Assembly: GCA_947506075.1 (NCBI GenBank)
Contig: CANNNN010000183.1
Span: 1 to 5,520, forward strand
Reading direction: 5' to 3'
Length of the DNA: 5,520 nucleotides
Source: Methylococcaceae bacterium
GTDB taxonomy: Bacteria > Pseudomonadota > Gammaproteobacteria > Methylococcales > Methylomonadaceae
Part shown: positions 1 through 5,471 of the stretch, piece by piece
Numbering within the stretch: the stretch's first letter is position 1
Layout: every line of letters starts with the position of its first letter
The notes under the pieces: model-generated
The model's database searches: none
Told to the model about the DNA's origin: nothing
What the model saw: only the letters and a program-made list of their open reading frames with translations
Made by a program: the position numbers and the translations under genes

Positions 1-52
1 ACCTCGCGGTTTTCCCCTTGCGGTTTCGCTACGGTTGTCGTTACTACTTCCG

Positions 53-72
53 GTTATCTCCTTTCAGATAAC
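53..72. repeat. 7-bp perfect hairpin, GTTATCT / AGATAAC
   Basis: Arms 53-59 and 66-72 are perfect reverse complements around a 6-base loop. On the plus strand the hairpin is followed by AAGTTTT, giving a weak terminator-like shape for a possible gene entering from the left. On the minus strand the loop shows GAAAGG, part of a Shine-Dalgarno-like GAAAGGAG, but no start codon follows within the window. The function is unknown. Confidence 0.4.
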
Positions 73-80
73 AAGTTTTA

Positions 81-120
81 GCCCATGCTGGGCACACGAG
101 TGCAGGCTTTGCCTGCACTC
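81..120. repeat. Two adjacent palindromes, possible dispersed repeat or galU terminator
   Basis: The first palindrome is GCCCA-TGC-TGGGC (81-93). The second has 10-bp perfect arms, GAGTGCAGGC (98-107) and GCCTGCACTC (111-120), around a TTT loop. Both are GC-rich and lie 37 to 76 bases beyond the galU stop codon. Neither is followed at once by a T-run on the minus strand, so they are not classic Rho-independent terminators for galU. On the plus strand a T-rich stretch starts only about 12 bases later. Tandem GC-rich palindromes in an intergenic gap fit REP-like dispersed repeats, which often protect 3' ends; this identity is inferred. Confidence 0.5.
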
Positions 121-156
121 CAACCTAGTAGTTTATTTTTTTGTTTTCCCATAGAG

Positions 157-1038
157 TTAATCAAGAACCAGATTCTTTAGATATTCTCGGAATTCGCCTT
201 TCAACTCTTCATGCATCAAACCAAATTCAACAGTGGCCTGCAAATAACCGAGTTTTGCTCCGCAATCATAGCGCTTACCGTCAAACTCATAGGCCAACAC
301 CTGCTGATCGGTCATCAGGGCCGCGATCGCATCGGTCAGCTGAATTTCGCCACCAGCACCGCGTTCTGTGGTTTCAATCTTGTCAAAGATGGCCGGCGTT
401 AAAATATAGCGTCCTACAACGCCAAGATTCGATGGGGCGCGCTCGGGAGCAGGTTTCTCAACAATCAGTTCAACCTGACCTACCGCTGGGGATATTTCCT
501 TGGTCTTGACGATGCCGTATTTGTCGGTTTCCTGAGGACTTACCCGCTCTACACCCAGGATGCTGCATTGATGTTGCTCGTATTGTTCGACCATTTGTGC
601 CAGACAGCCATCACCATTTCTGTTCGTGATCAAATCATCAGCCAGAATAACCGCAAACGGCTCATCGCCAACGACAGACTTCGCACATAGTACGGCATGA
701 CCTAAGCCCAAGGCCTCAGACTGACGTATAAATACGAAGGACACATTCGGCGGCATCATCTCCCGAACCATCTTCAATATTTCAGTCTTACCACGAATAG
801 TCAGCTCATTTTCCAGTTCATAAGCCTTGTCAAAGTGGTCCATGATCACGTTTTTGGTTCGGCCTGTGACAAAGATAATTGTATCGATACCTGCAGCCAC
901 AGCCTCTTCCACACAATACTGGATCAATGGTTTATCGACTACCGGCAGCATTTCCTTGGGACTGGCTTTGGTGGCCGGTAAAAAGCGGGTTCCGAGACCC
1001 GCAACCGGAAATACTGCTTTTCTTATTTTTTGATTCAT
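157..1038 (-). CDS. galU: UTP--glucose-1-phosphate uridylyltransferase
   Basis: This enzyme makes UDP-glucose from UTP and glucose-1-phosphate in the cytoplasm, supplying polysaccharide, LPS and storage-sugar synthesis. The 293-residue protein carries the complete nucleotidyltransferase signature: the N-terminal VFPVAGLGTRFLPATKA loop (residues 9-25) with PKEMLPVVDKP just after it (27-37), RQSEALGLGHAV (105-116), the LADD metal/sugar site (132-135), a VEKP motif (193-196), and GGEIQLTDAI (229-238). Length matches the family. I chose the ATG at 1038 because homologues begin only a few residues before the KAVFPVAG motif, and a GAG lies about 10 bases upstream. In-frame ATGs at 1047 and 1065 would add 3 or 9 residues, and the one at 1065 directly abuts the U-run of the preceding terminator. 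The gene ends with TAA at 157-159. No obvious promoter is visible between the terminator and the start. Confidence 0.96.
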   Translation of the reverse strand: MNQKIRKAVFPVAGLGTRFLPATKASPKEMLPVVDKPLIQYCVEEAVAAGIDTIIFVTGRTKNVIMDHFDKAYELENELTIRGKTEILKMVREMMPPNVSFVFIRQSEALGLGHAVLCAKSVVGDEPFAVILADDLITNRNGDGCLAQMVEQYEQHQCSILGVERVSPQETDKYGIVKTKEISPAVGQVELIVEKPAPERAPSNLGVVGRYILTPAIFDKIETTERGAGGEIQLTDAIAALMTDQQVLAYEFDGKRYDCGAKLGYLQATVEFGLMHEELKGEFREYLKNLVLD

Positions 1039-1066
1039 TTGAGGCATACTCACAATACAGATCATT

Positions 1067-1092
1067 AAAAAAAAGATGCCGTGATCAGCATC
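1067..1092 (-). terminator. Rho-independent terminator after the hydrolase gene
   Basis: Read on the minus strand, GATGCTG and CGGCATC form a 7-bp stem (one T-G wobble) around an ATCA loop, followed immediately by eight T residues. It lies 36 bases after the stop codon of the alpha/beta hydrolase and 29 bases before the galU start. It should end the DUF2835-DUF445-hydrolase transcript and isolate galU, or act as an attenuator for galU if readthrough occurs. Confidence 0.85.
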
Positions 1093-1127
1093 TGCACATT
1101 CCTACCCTTCAAAAAGAGCCCTTCATT

Positions 1128-1898
1128 CTAAACTAAAAAATTTTCAACCCGTGCATTAAAAACATCGGGTTGTTGTACATGCAGCCAATGTCCAGCATCG
1201 TCTATGGTGCTAATAGCCGCTGTTGGAAATAAGGAGTCTATCTTTTCAGGCTTAACGTAATCTGAATCGCCTCCAGCAATAAACAAGACTTTTCCGATAT
1301 AAGGCGCTAAATGATCGGTCTTCGGAAAGGCCGCGATATGGACTGCCATAAGATGAAAAACATCCAGATCAACCCGCCAGCAATAGTGAACGTCTTTTAA
1401 TATAAGATTTTGCAACAGAAACTGGCGATAACTAAGCTCAGGTATGGCGTTTGCCAGCTGCATTTCAGCCTGTTTGCGGTTACTGATTTCAGTCAGCGGC
1501 AGCGCTTTTAGCGCCAGAATGGTATTGTCAAAATTGTGTTGGTAACTGACCGGTGCAATATCAGCTACAATCAGTTTATTGACCCGGTCCGGCGCAGTCA
1601 GTGCAAGCCACATCGCTATCTTGCCGCCCATACTGTGTCCCAGTAGATCAACAGTTACCAAATTACGCTGATCCATAAAGCGCAACACATCTGCGGTCAT
1701 AGACGGATAATCCATAAAGTGATATTGCGGCGAGCTACCGTGGTTACGCAAGTCCGGCACATAAACATGAAACCGGGCAGCGAGTCTTTGCGCTACCTGC
1801 CGCCAGTTACGTGAGGAGGCAAAGAAACCATGCAAGATAATCAGCGGGCTGTTAGCCGGATCACCAAACTCCTCAAAAACCAGTTCAACCGTATCCAT
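1128..1898 (-). CDS. Alpha/beta hydrolase, YbfF/ABHD11-like esterase
   Basis: A cytoplasmic alpha/beta-fold hydrolase of 256 residues, close to the E. coli esterase YbfF in length and motif layout. The oxyanion-hole HGF is at 23-25. The DLRNHGSS motif typical of this subgroup is at 49-56. The nucleophile elbow GHSMGG (87-92) puts the catalytic Ser at 89, and the GH of AGHW gives the catalytic His at 237. Asp113 in VADIAP is the likely acid; Asp211 in GGDSD is the alternative. There is no signal peptide. The ATG at 1898 shares its A with the TGA stop of the upstream DUF445 gene (TGATG) and has no good Shine-Dalgarno of its own, so translation is probably coupled. A longer in-frame start at 1961 would lie wholly inside the DUF445 gene and adds nothing family-like. 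The natural substrate is unknown. The symbol ybfF is possible but not assigned. Confidence 0.9.
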   Translation of the reverse strand: MDTVELVFEEFGDPANSPLIILHGFFASSRNWRQVAQRLAARFHVYVPDLRNHGSSPQYHFMDYPSMTADVLRFMDQRNLVTVDLLGHSMGGKIAMWLALTAPDRVNKLIVADIAPVSYQHNFDNTILALKALPLTEISNRKQAEMQLANAIPELSYRQFLLQNLILKDVHYCWRVDLDVFHLMAVHIAAFPKTDHLAPYIGKVLFIAGGDSDYVKPEKIDSLFPTAAISTIDDAGHWLHVQQPDVFNARVENFLV

Positions 1899-2623
1899 CA
1901 GGCGAAGACAAATAATGCACCCATCAAACCGCCGAAAATACCGCCCCAAACCACCAGCCAACCAAGATGCTGACGAATAATGGCTTGCACCATTTCTTTA
2001 ACCAGTTGCGGGGTCAATTCACTAAGCCGTTTATCGATGACTGTTTCAATTTTGCCGACGATATCGCCACCGATTTTGTGCGCATCCAGACCGTGCTTTA
2101 ATGCGGCTTTGAACCGGTCTGACTCGACCATTTCGGTCAGAGTTATTTTCATTTTTTCGGTGAACGGCTCTTTTAACGGCACCAGTGCTTCTTCGCCGCC
2201 CATCATCATCAACATTCCGCCAAAAGAGGAACCCATAATCGATGAGACCAGTCCTTCGTAAACCTTCTCGTAATCGACTGCATCCAGCAAAGGCGCGAGG
2301 TTCAATAGGCCTTTGCCCTGTTGTTCCTCGGTCTCAATAAACTGCTCGATGTTGTTTGCGGTAAAAAACTGCTCCATCATCAGCTGCTTGATCGACAGTT
2401 TAAATTCCTCAAATCGGGCAGGTATGACGCCTGAACCGTATAAATATGGCACTTTTTCAAACAGCATATAAATAGCCAACCAATTGGTTATCGCACCGGA
2501 CAGCGCAAAAAAGCCGATTGATTTGATTAATTCGGGCTGAATAGGGCTAACATAGCCGATTGCAATAATCACGACTGAGATAAAATTGGTCATGAAGCTT
2601 TTGTTGAATATTTTTTCTTTCAT
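1898..2623 (-). CDS. DUF445 family inner-membrane protein
   Basis: This 241-residue protein belongs to the DUF445 (YheB-like) family, whose function is not established. The recognisable core is SGAITNWLAIYMLFEKVPYLYGSG followed by VIPARFEEFK (residues 42-75). Hydrophobic stretches at about 14-28 and 36-55, and a C-terminal Gly-rich segment at about 220-241, suggest membrane anchoring at both ends around a helical, charged middle domain. The ATG at 2623 is preceded by a weak AAGAA; an internal ATG at 2593 has no better signal and would cut the N-terminal segment. The gene starts 33 bases after the DUF2835 stop codon and ends overlapping the hydrolase start by one base, so the three are probably co-transcribed. 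Confidence 0.85.
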   Translation of the reverse strand: MKEKIFNKSFMTNFISVVIIAIGYVSPIQPELIKSIGFFALSGAITNWLAIYMLFEKVPYLYGSGVIPARFEEFKLSIKQLMMEQFFTANNIEQFIETEEQQGKGLLNLAPLLDAVDYEKVYEGLVSSIMGSSFGGMLMMMGGEEALVPLKEPFTEKMKITLTEMVESDRFKAALKHGLDAHKIGGDIVGKIETVIDKRLSELTPQLVKEMVQAIIRQHLGWLVVWGGIFGGLMGALFVFA

Positions 2624-2656
2624 TTTCTTAATTATTAAATCGGTAAGTGTGTTTCA

Positions 2657-2887
2657 TCATTTCAGCTTTTTAATGCCGATGAATTTTTTTTCGGATGTTA
2701 ATTCCATTTCGAAATAACCGTTAATGCCTTGCTTGGTCAAAAAAGATTGAACCTTGCCTGCCGGAAAAGCCACACTTCTGCCATCATCGGCGATCACCGA
2801 AACATATTTGGCAACCCCCTGGTAAACTTTTAAGTATTGGTCGTAGGACAGGTTTAGTGTAAAGCGGATGGTTTGATGTTGGATCAT
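2657..2887 (-). CDS. DUF2835 family small protein
   Basis: A 76-residue protein matching the DUF2835 pattern as I know it: a Tyr followed by a YxG segment (YLKVYQGVAKYVSV, residues 18-31), DDGRSVAFPAGKVQSFLT (34-51), then GINGYFEMEL and a basic KKFIGIKKLK tail. The family is small, soluble and of unknown function. I chose the ATG at 2887 because DUF2835 proteins are about 70-75 residues and begin just before this first beta strand. A TTG at 2917 would add 10 residues and has a GAGGAA directly against it, which is too close; it also lies in the tail of the inverted repeat at 2921-2961. The Shine-Dalgarno at the chosen start is weak. It appears to head the three-gene cluster with the DUF445 protein and the hydrolase. 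Confidence 0.8.
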   Translation of the reverse strand: MIQHQTIRFTLNLSYDQYLKVYQGVAKYVSVIADDGRSVAFPAGKVQSFLTKQGINGYFEMELTSEKKFIGIKKLK

Positions 2888-2911
2888 GATGATCACTAAC
2901 TTAAAACAGAA

Positions 2912-2961
2912 AAACAATTCCTCATGAAGACACGCAGAGTTGTTTTTCGTGTCTTCATGAG
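2912..2961 (-). terminator. 14-bp inverted repeat, probable htpX terminator
   Basis: CTCATGAAGACACG (2921-2934) and CGTGTCTTCATGAG (2948-2961) are perfect reverse complements around a 13-base loop. On the minus strand the hairpin starts 18 bases after the htpX stop and is followed by GAATTGTTTTTC, a T-rich tail offset by a few bases. This suits a Rho-independent terminator of htpX, though the stem is only moderately GC-rich and the T-run is not immediate. An operator or RNA-processing site is an alternative, because the operon that follows starts only 34 bases later. Confidence 0.6.
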
Positions 2962-2979
2962 TTTATGCTTTTAAATGAA

Positions 2980-3855
2980 TTAACGATTGTTTTGCAACGC
3001 AGCAATACGCTCTTCCAGTGGCGGATGGCTCATGAACAACTTGCTGACACCTCCACCGTTAATACCGAAGGCCGCCAATTGACCAGGCAGGGCTTCTGCT
3101 TCATGTCCGCGTTGTAAAGCACGTAGAGCGCCGATCATTTTTTCCGGTCCAGCCAATTTTGCACCACCGGCATCCGCCTTAAATTCCCGGTATCGGGAAA
3201 ACCACATGACCAGCATAGAAGCCAGTATCCCTAATACCACTTGAGCCGCAATCTGGGTGATGTAATAGGCAGGCCCATAACCGCGTTCGGTTTTAAAGAC
3301 CACCCGGTCGACAACATGACCGATGATCGTCGCAAAAAAATAAACAAAGGTGTTTACCACGCCCTGCATTAAGGCCATTGTCACCATATCGCCGTTCGCA
3401 ACATGACTGATTTCATGGCCGACTACTGCTTCGACTTCATCGGCACTCATGTTTTGCAGCAAACCAGAACTGACCGCAACCAAGGCATTGTTTTTGCTCA
3501 TGCCTGTAGCAAAGGCATTGGCATCAGAGGTCTGGAATATGCCGACTTCCGGCATCCCGATTTCCGCCTGCTTGGCAAGCTTGGCCACGATATCAACCAG
3601 CCACTGCTCGGTTTGATTTTGAGGCTGTTCAATGACATGTACGCCCATGGCCTTTTTTGCGGACCATTTGGACATCGCCAGAGAAATAACCGAGCCTGTC
3701 ATACCGATCACAGCCGACATAACTAACAACGCATTGAGATTAAGATCTATGCCTTGAGCATCCAGGGTGCCGCTTAAACCTAAAACATTAAACACAATAC
3801 TTACCACAACCAGTATGGCTGCATTGGTCGCAAGAAAAAGAAAAATTCGCATCAT
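2980..3855 (-). CDS. htpX: HtpX membrane zinc metalloprotease (M48)
   Basis: HtpX is an inner-membrane M48 protease that works with FtsH in the quality control of membrane proteins, with its active site on the cytoplasmic side. The 291-residue protein (E. coli HtpX is 293) begins with the family-typical MMRIFLFLATNAAILVVV membrane segment. A second membrane stretch lies at about 42-60. The zinc motif HEISH is at 147-151, two hydrophobic segments follow at about 160-180 and 196-218, and the third zinc ligand is the Glu of SRYREFKAD (Glu224). The C-terminal SHPPLEERIAAL motif is present. All catalytic residues are intact. The start is ATGATG (3855 or 3852), with AAGG about 9 bases upstream. An 18-codon leader frame ends inside this start (see the separate entry). 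The gene is divergent from the PQQ-type dehydrogenase. Confidence 0.95.
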   Translation of the reverse strand: MMRIFLFLATNAAILVVVSIVFNVLGLSGTLDAQGIDLNLNALLVMSAVIGMTGSVISLAMSKWSAKKAMGVHVIEQPQNQTEQWLVDIVAKLAKQAEIGMPEVGIFQTSDANAFATGMSKNNALVAVSSGLLQNMSADEVEAVVGHEISHVANGDMVTMALMQGVVNTFVYFFATIIGHVVDRVVFKTERGYGPAYYITQIAAQVVLGILASMLVMWFSRYREFKADAGGAKLAGPEKMIGALRALQRGHEAEALPGQLAAFGINGGGVSKLFMSHPPLEERIAALQNNR

Positions 3856-3908
3856 AATATTAGCCTTTTTGAAGTTAAGGTCTGCTTTATATGGGGGGCA
3901 AATAACAT
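3852..3908 (-). CDS. Putative 18-aa leader ORF upstream of htpX
   Basis: An ATG at 3908 follows an almost ideal Shine-Dalgarno, AAGGAGGG (3923-3916), with a 7-base spacer. It opens the frame MLFAPHIKQTLTSKRLIL and stops with TGA at 3854-3852. That TGA lies inside the double start ATGATG of htpX, so ribosomes leaving the leader could re-initiate on htpX. The Shine-Dalgarno is much stronger than the one directly before htpX, which argues that something is translated from 3908. I recognise no homology for the peptide. Alternatively, the real htpX start is 3908 and one C is missing from the run of six C residues inside the frame. Confidence 0.45.
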   Translation of the reverse strand: MLFAPHIKQTLTSKRLIL

Positions 3909-3915
3909 ATTCCAA

Positions 3916-3923
3916 CCCTCCTT
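3916..3923 (-). promoter_or_regulatory. Strong ribosome binding site AAGGAGGG
   Basis: On the minus strand, AAGGAGGG sits 7 bases before the ATG at 3908 and directly against a TTG at 3915 that is in frame with htpX. The spacing suits the ATG and excludes the TTG. It is the best Shine-Dalgarno in the window, yet it lies 60 bases upstream of the family-supported htpX start, which is why a leader frame is proposed. Confidence 0.6.
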
Positions 3924-3956
3924 AAGAATGCTAATATAACTTAAAGTTAATTAACC
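3924..3956. promoter_or_regulatory. AT-rich divergent promoter region
   Basis: This AT-rich block lies between the two ribosome binding sites of the divergent htpX and dehydrogenase genes, so both promoters should be here. TAATAT (3932-3937, plus) and TATATT (3938-3933, minus) are -10-like words sharing the same bases. No good -35 box is visible on either strand, and the small palindromes TTAATTAA and AACTTAAAGTT might bind a regulator. The location is inferred from gene layout; exact elements are uncertain. Confidence 0.35.
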
Positions 3957-3968
3957 GAGGGTGTTTCG

Positions 3969-5081
3969 ATGCTTATTATAAAAGTAATTTTGTTTTTAAT
4001 ACCTGGATTTGCCTTTGCGCAGCAAAGCGATCATCAGGACATTGTACAGCAATTGCATGTGCCCTCCGGCTTTCGCCTGTCTATTTTTGCTGATAACCTG
4101 CCCAATGCCCGCAGCCTGGCTTTGGGTGATGACGGTGTGGTGTTTGTTGGCACGGGATCTACAGGTGCGGTTTATGCCGTTCAGGACATTAACAGCGATG
4201 GTATCGCGGATAGGCATTTTGTCATTGCCGAACATCTCTATATGCCCAACGGCGTTGCCTACAAGGATAACAGGCTTTATGTAGCCGAGGTTAATCGCAT
4301 TATCCGCTTTGACCGGATCATGCAGCAGTTAGCTAGTCCGCCAAAACCGACCGTGGTTTACGATCACTTTCCATCCGAGAAGCATCACGGCTGGAAATAC
4401 CTGCGCTTTGGTCCCGATAATAAGCTATACACCTCAGTTGGCGCACCCTGCAATATTTGCGAGCCTGAAAAAGATATATTTGGTTCACTGGTCAGGTTAA
4501 ATACCGATGGCACCGGCTTTGAGATACTTGGTCGAGGCATCCGAAGTTCAGTGGGTTTTGACTGGCAACCTAACAATAATGTCTTATTTTTTACCGATAA
4601 TGGTCGAGATTATCTGGGCGATGATCTGCCGCCCGATGAACTGAATAAGTGGACGACTCATGGCGAGCATTTTGGTTTTCCCTATTGTCATGGCGGAGAT
4701 ATTCCTGACCCTGAATTTTCTGGCAAAAAATGTCAGCAATTTACAGCACCAGTATGGAAATTTAAGGCGCATATGGCGCCGTTAGGGCTGCATTTTTACC
4801 GGAGCCGGCACTTTCCTGCCGAATACCAGCAGCAATTGTTTGTTGCTGAGCACGGTTCATGGAACCGATCCGAACCGCAGGGCTATCGTATTGGGCTGGT
4901 AAAATTCGTCGATAACAAGCCTGTTTCTGAACAGGCGTTTATCGACGGCTGGCTAAGTAAGGACGGTAAGGTGCTCGGTCGCCCGGTTGATATTCTGGAA
5001 ATGCCGGATGGCAGTCTATTGATTAGCGATGATAAGCTAGGCGTCATTTATAGAATTGACTACGAAGGCAGCCATGGATAA
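3969..5081 (+). CDS. Secreted PQQ-dependent sugar dehydrogenase family protein (sorbosone dehydrogenase-like)
   Basis: A 370-residue exported beta-propeller protein of the soluble glucose/sorbosone dehydrogenase family, expected to oxidise a sugar or aldehyde in the periplasm using PQQ. Residues 1-17 form a short signal peptide ending AFA before Gln18. Family landmarks are VPSGFRLSIFADNLPNARSL (31-50), YMPNGVAYKDNRLYVAE (91-107), HHGWKYLRFGPDNKLYTSVG (139-158) with the likely catalytic-base His at 139 or 140, SVGFDW (194-199), TDNGRDYLGDDLPPDELN (209-226), VAEHGSWNRS (292-301) and the C-terminal GRPVDILEMPDGSLLISDD (337-355). The Cys pairs 161/164 and 240/255 could form disulphides. In related proteins the segment before SVGFDW is normally Arg-Asn; here it is Arg192-Ser193. 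The ATG has a GAGGG with a 7-base spacer. The actual substrate, and even PQQ use, are unproven. Confidence 0.85.
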   Translation: MLIIKVILFLIPGFAFAQQSDHQDIVQQLHVPSGFRLSIFADNLPNARSLALGDDGVVFVGTGSTGAVYAVQDINSDGIADRHFVIAEHLYMPNGVAYKDNRLYVAEVNRIIRFDRIMQQLASPPKPTVVYDHFPSEKHHGWKYLRFGPDNKLYTSVGAPCNICEPEKDIFGSLVRLNTDGTGFEILGRGIRSSVGFDWQPNNNVLFFTDNGRDYLGDDLPPDELNKWTTHGEHFGFPYCHGGDIPDPEFSGKKCQQFTAPVWKFKAHMAPLGLHFYRSRHFPAEYQQQLFVAEHGSWNRSEPQGYRIGLVKFVDNKPVSEQAFIDGWLSKDGKVLGRPVDILEMPDGSLLISDDKLGVIYRIDYEGSHG

Positions 5082-5406
5082 GGACTTTGAAGTTTTACAC
5101 AGGGAGATTATTTATCAGGGTTTTTTTCGTGTCGAAAAATACCGTCTTAAGCATACCTTGTTTGGCGGGGGCTGGAGTTCGGAAATAACACGCGAGTTAT
5201 TCAGGCGCGGTAGTTGCGTTGCTGTTCTGTTATATGACCCTACTGCAGATAAGGTAGTACTCATCGAACAGTTCCGAGCAGGTGCGATTTTACGTCCAGA
5301 AAAAGCCTGGCTGATCGAAATTGTCGCTGGAGCCATCGAGGAAGGTGAATCTGCCGTGGAAGTTGCTTACCGGGAATCACTAGTACAACAAACCGGAAGT
5401 TCGTGA
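5074..5406 (+). pseudogene. nudF: ADP-ribose pyrophosphatase (Nudix), truncated by insertion
   Basis: The intact enzyme (about 200-210 residues) hydrolyses ADP-ribose to AMP and ribose-5-phosphate. Here the native sequence runs for 103 residues from the ATG at 5074. It shows FRVEKYRLKHTLFGGGWSS (18-36), ELFRRGSCVAVLLYDP (41-56), VLIEQFRAGA (62-71) and the first part of the Nudix box, G86-x5-E92-x7-R100-E101-S-L. Next should come Glu-Glu-x-Gly, but the frame instead reads VQQTGSS and stops with TGA at 5404-5406. The change occurs directly after TA at 5381-5382. The metal-binding EE and the whole C-terminal half are missing, so the product should be inactive. The start overlaps the dehydrogenase gene by 8 bases and has GAAGG with a 5-base spacer. 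The symbol nudF rests on the N-terminal half only. Confidence 0.85.
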
Positions 5407-5440
5407 CACTATATTCAAATATCCTACTTCTGTAAAATAA

Positions 5441-5460
5441 GCAAAACAAAGCAAAACGAA
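5441..5460 (+). repeat. Tandem 10-base near-repeat GCAAAACAAA / GCAAAACGAA
   Basis: Two consecutive 10-base units differ at one position. They lie inside the element, between the proposed left end and the transposase frame. The tandem arrangement might be a transposase binding site, as seen near the ends of some insertion sequences, or simply low complexity; nothing more can be said. Confidence 0.3.
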
Positions 5461-5471
5461 TAAGACTTATT

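Larger units (their letters stand above)
1..156. other. Intergenic region downstream of galU, no convincing gene
   Basis: No coding region can be supported here. Two plus-strand frames are open from the left edge (one to a TAG at 79-81, one to a TAG at 150-152), so the tail of a rightward gene outside the window cannot be excluded, but neither translation resembles a known protein. The stretch contains three perfect small inverted repeats (53-72, 81-93 and 98-120) and several CGGTT words in the first 56 bases. It lies just after the galU stop codon, so it probably serves transcript ending or is a dispersed palindromic repeat. Confidence 0.5.

Noticed and set aside
141..509. Open plus-strand frame of 122 codons across the 3' end of galU
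   Set aside because: It lies antisense to a clearly conserved enzyme, has low-complexity, Arg/Gln/His-rich content and shows no recognisable domain.
1899..1961. Longer start for the alpha/beta hydrolase
   Set aside because: The added 21 residues come from the DUF445 coding sequence in another frame and do not match the family; the TGATG-coupled ATG at 1898 fits the usual length.
2888..2917. TTG start at 2917 for the DUF2835 protein
   Set aside because: GAGGAA touches the TTG with no spacer, the site lies in the tail of the inverted repeat, and the extra residues are not family-like.
3403..3726. Plus-strand frame of 107 codons inside htpX
   Set aside because: It is antisense to the zinc-site region of htpX, and its openness follows from that gene's codon use; no ribosome site or domain is seen.
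3856..3915. TTG start at 3915 extending HtpX by 20 residues
   Set aside because: The Shine-Dalgarno abuts the TTG with no spacer, and HtpX proteins begin at the MMRI membrane segment.
5056..5073. TTG start at 5056 for the Nudix gene
   Set aside because: It lies deeper in the dehydrogenase gene; the ATG at 5074 has GAAGG at good spacing and fits the NudF N-terminus.
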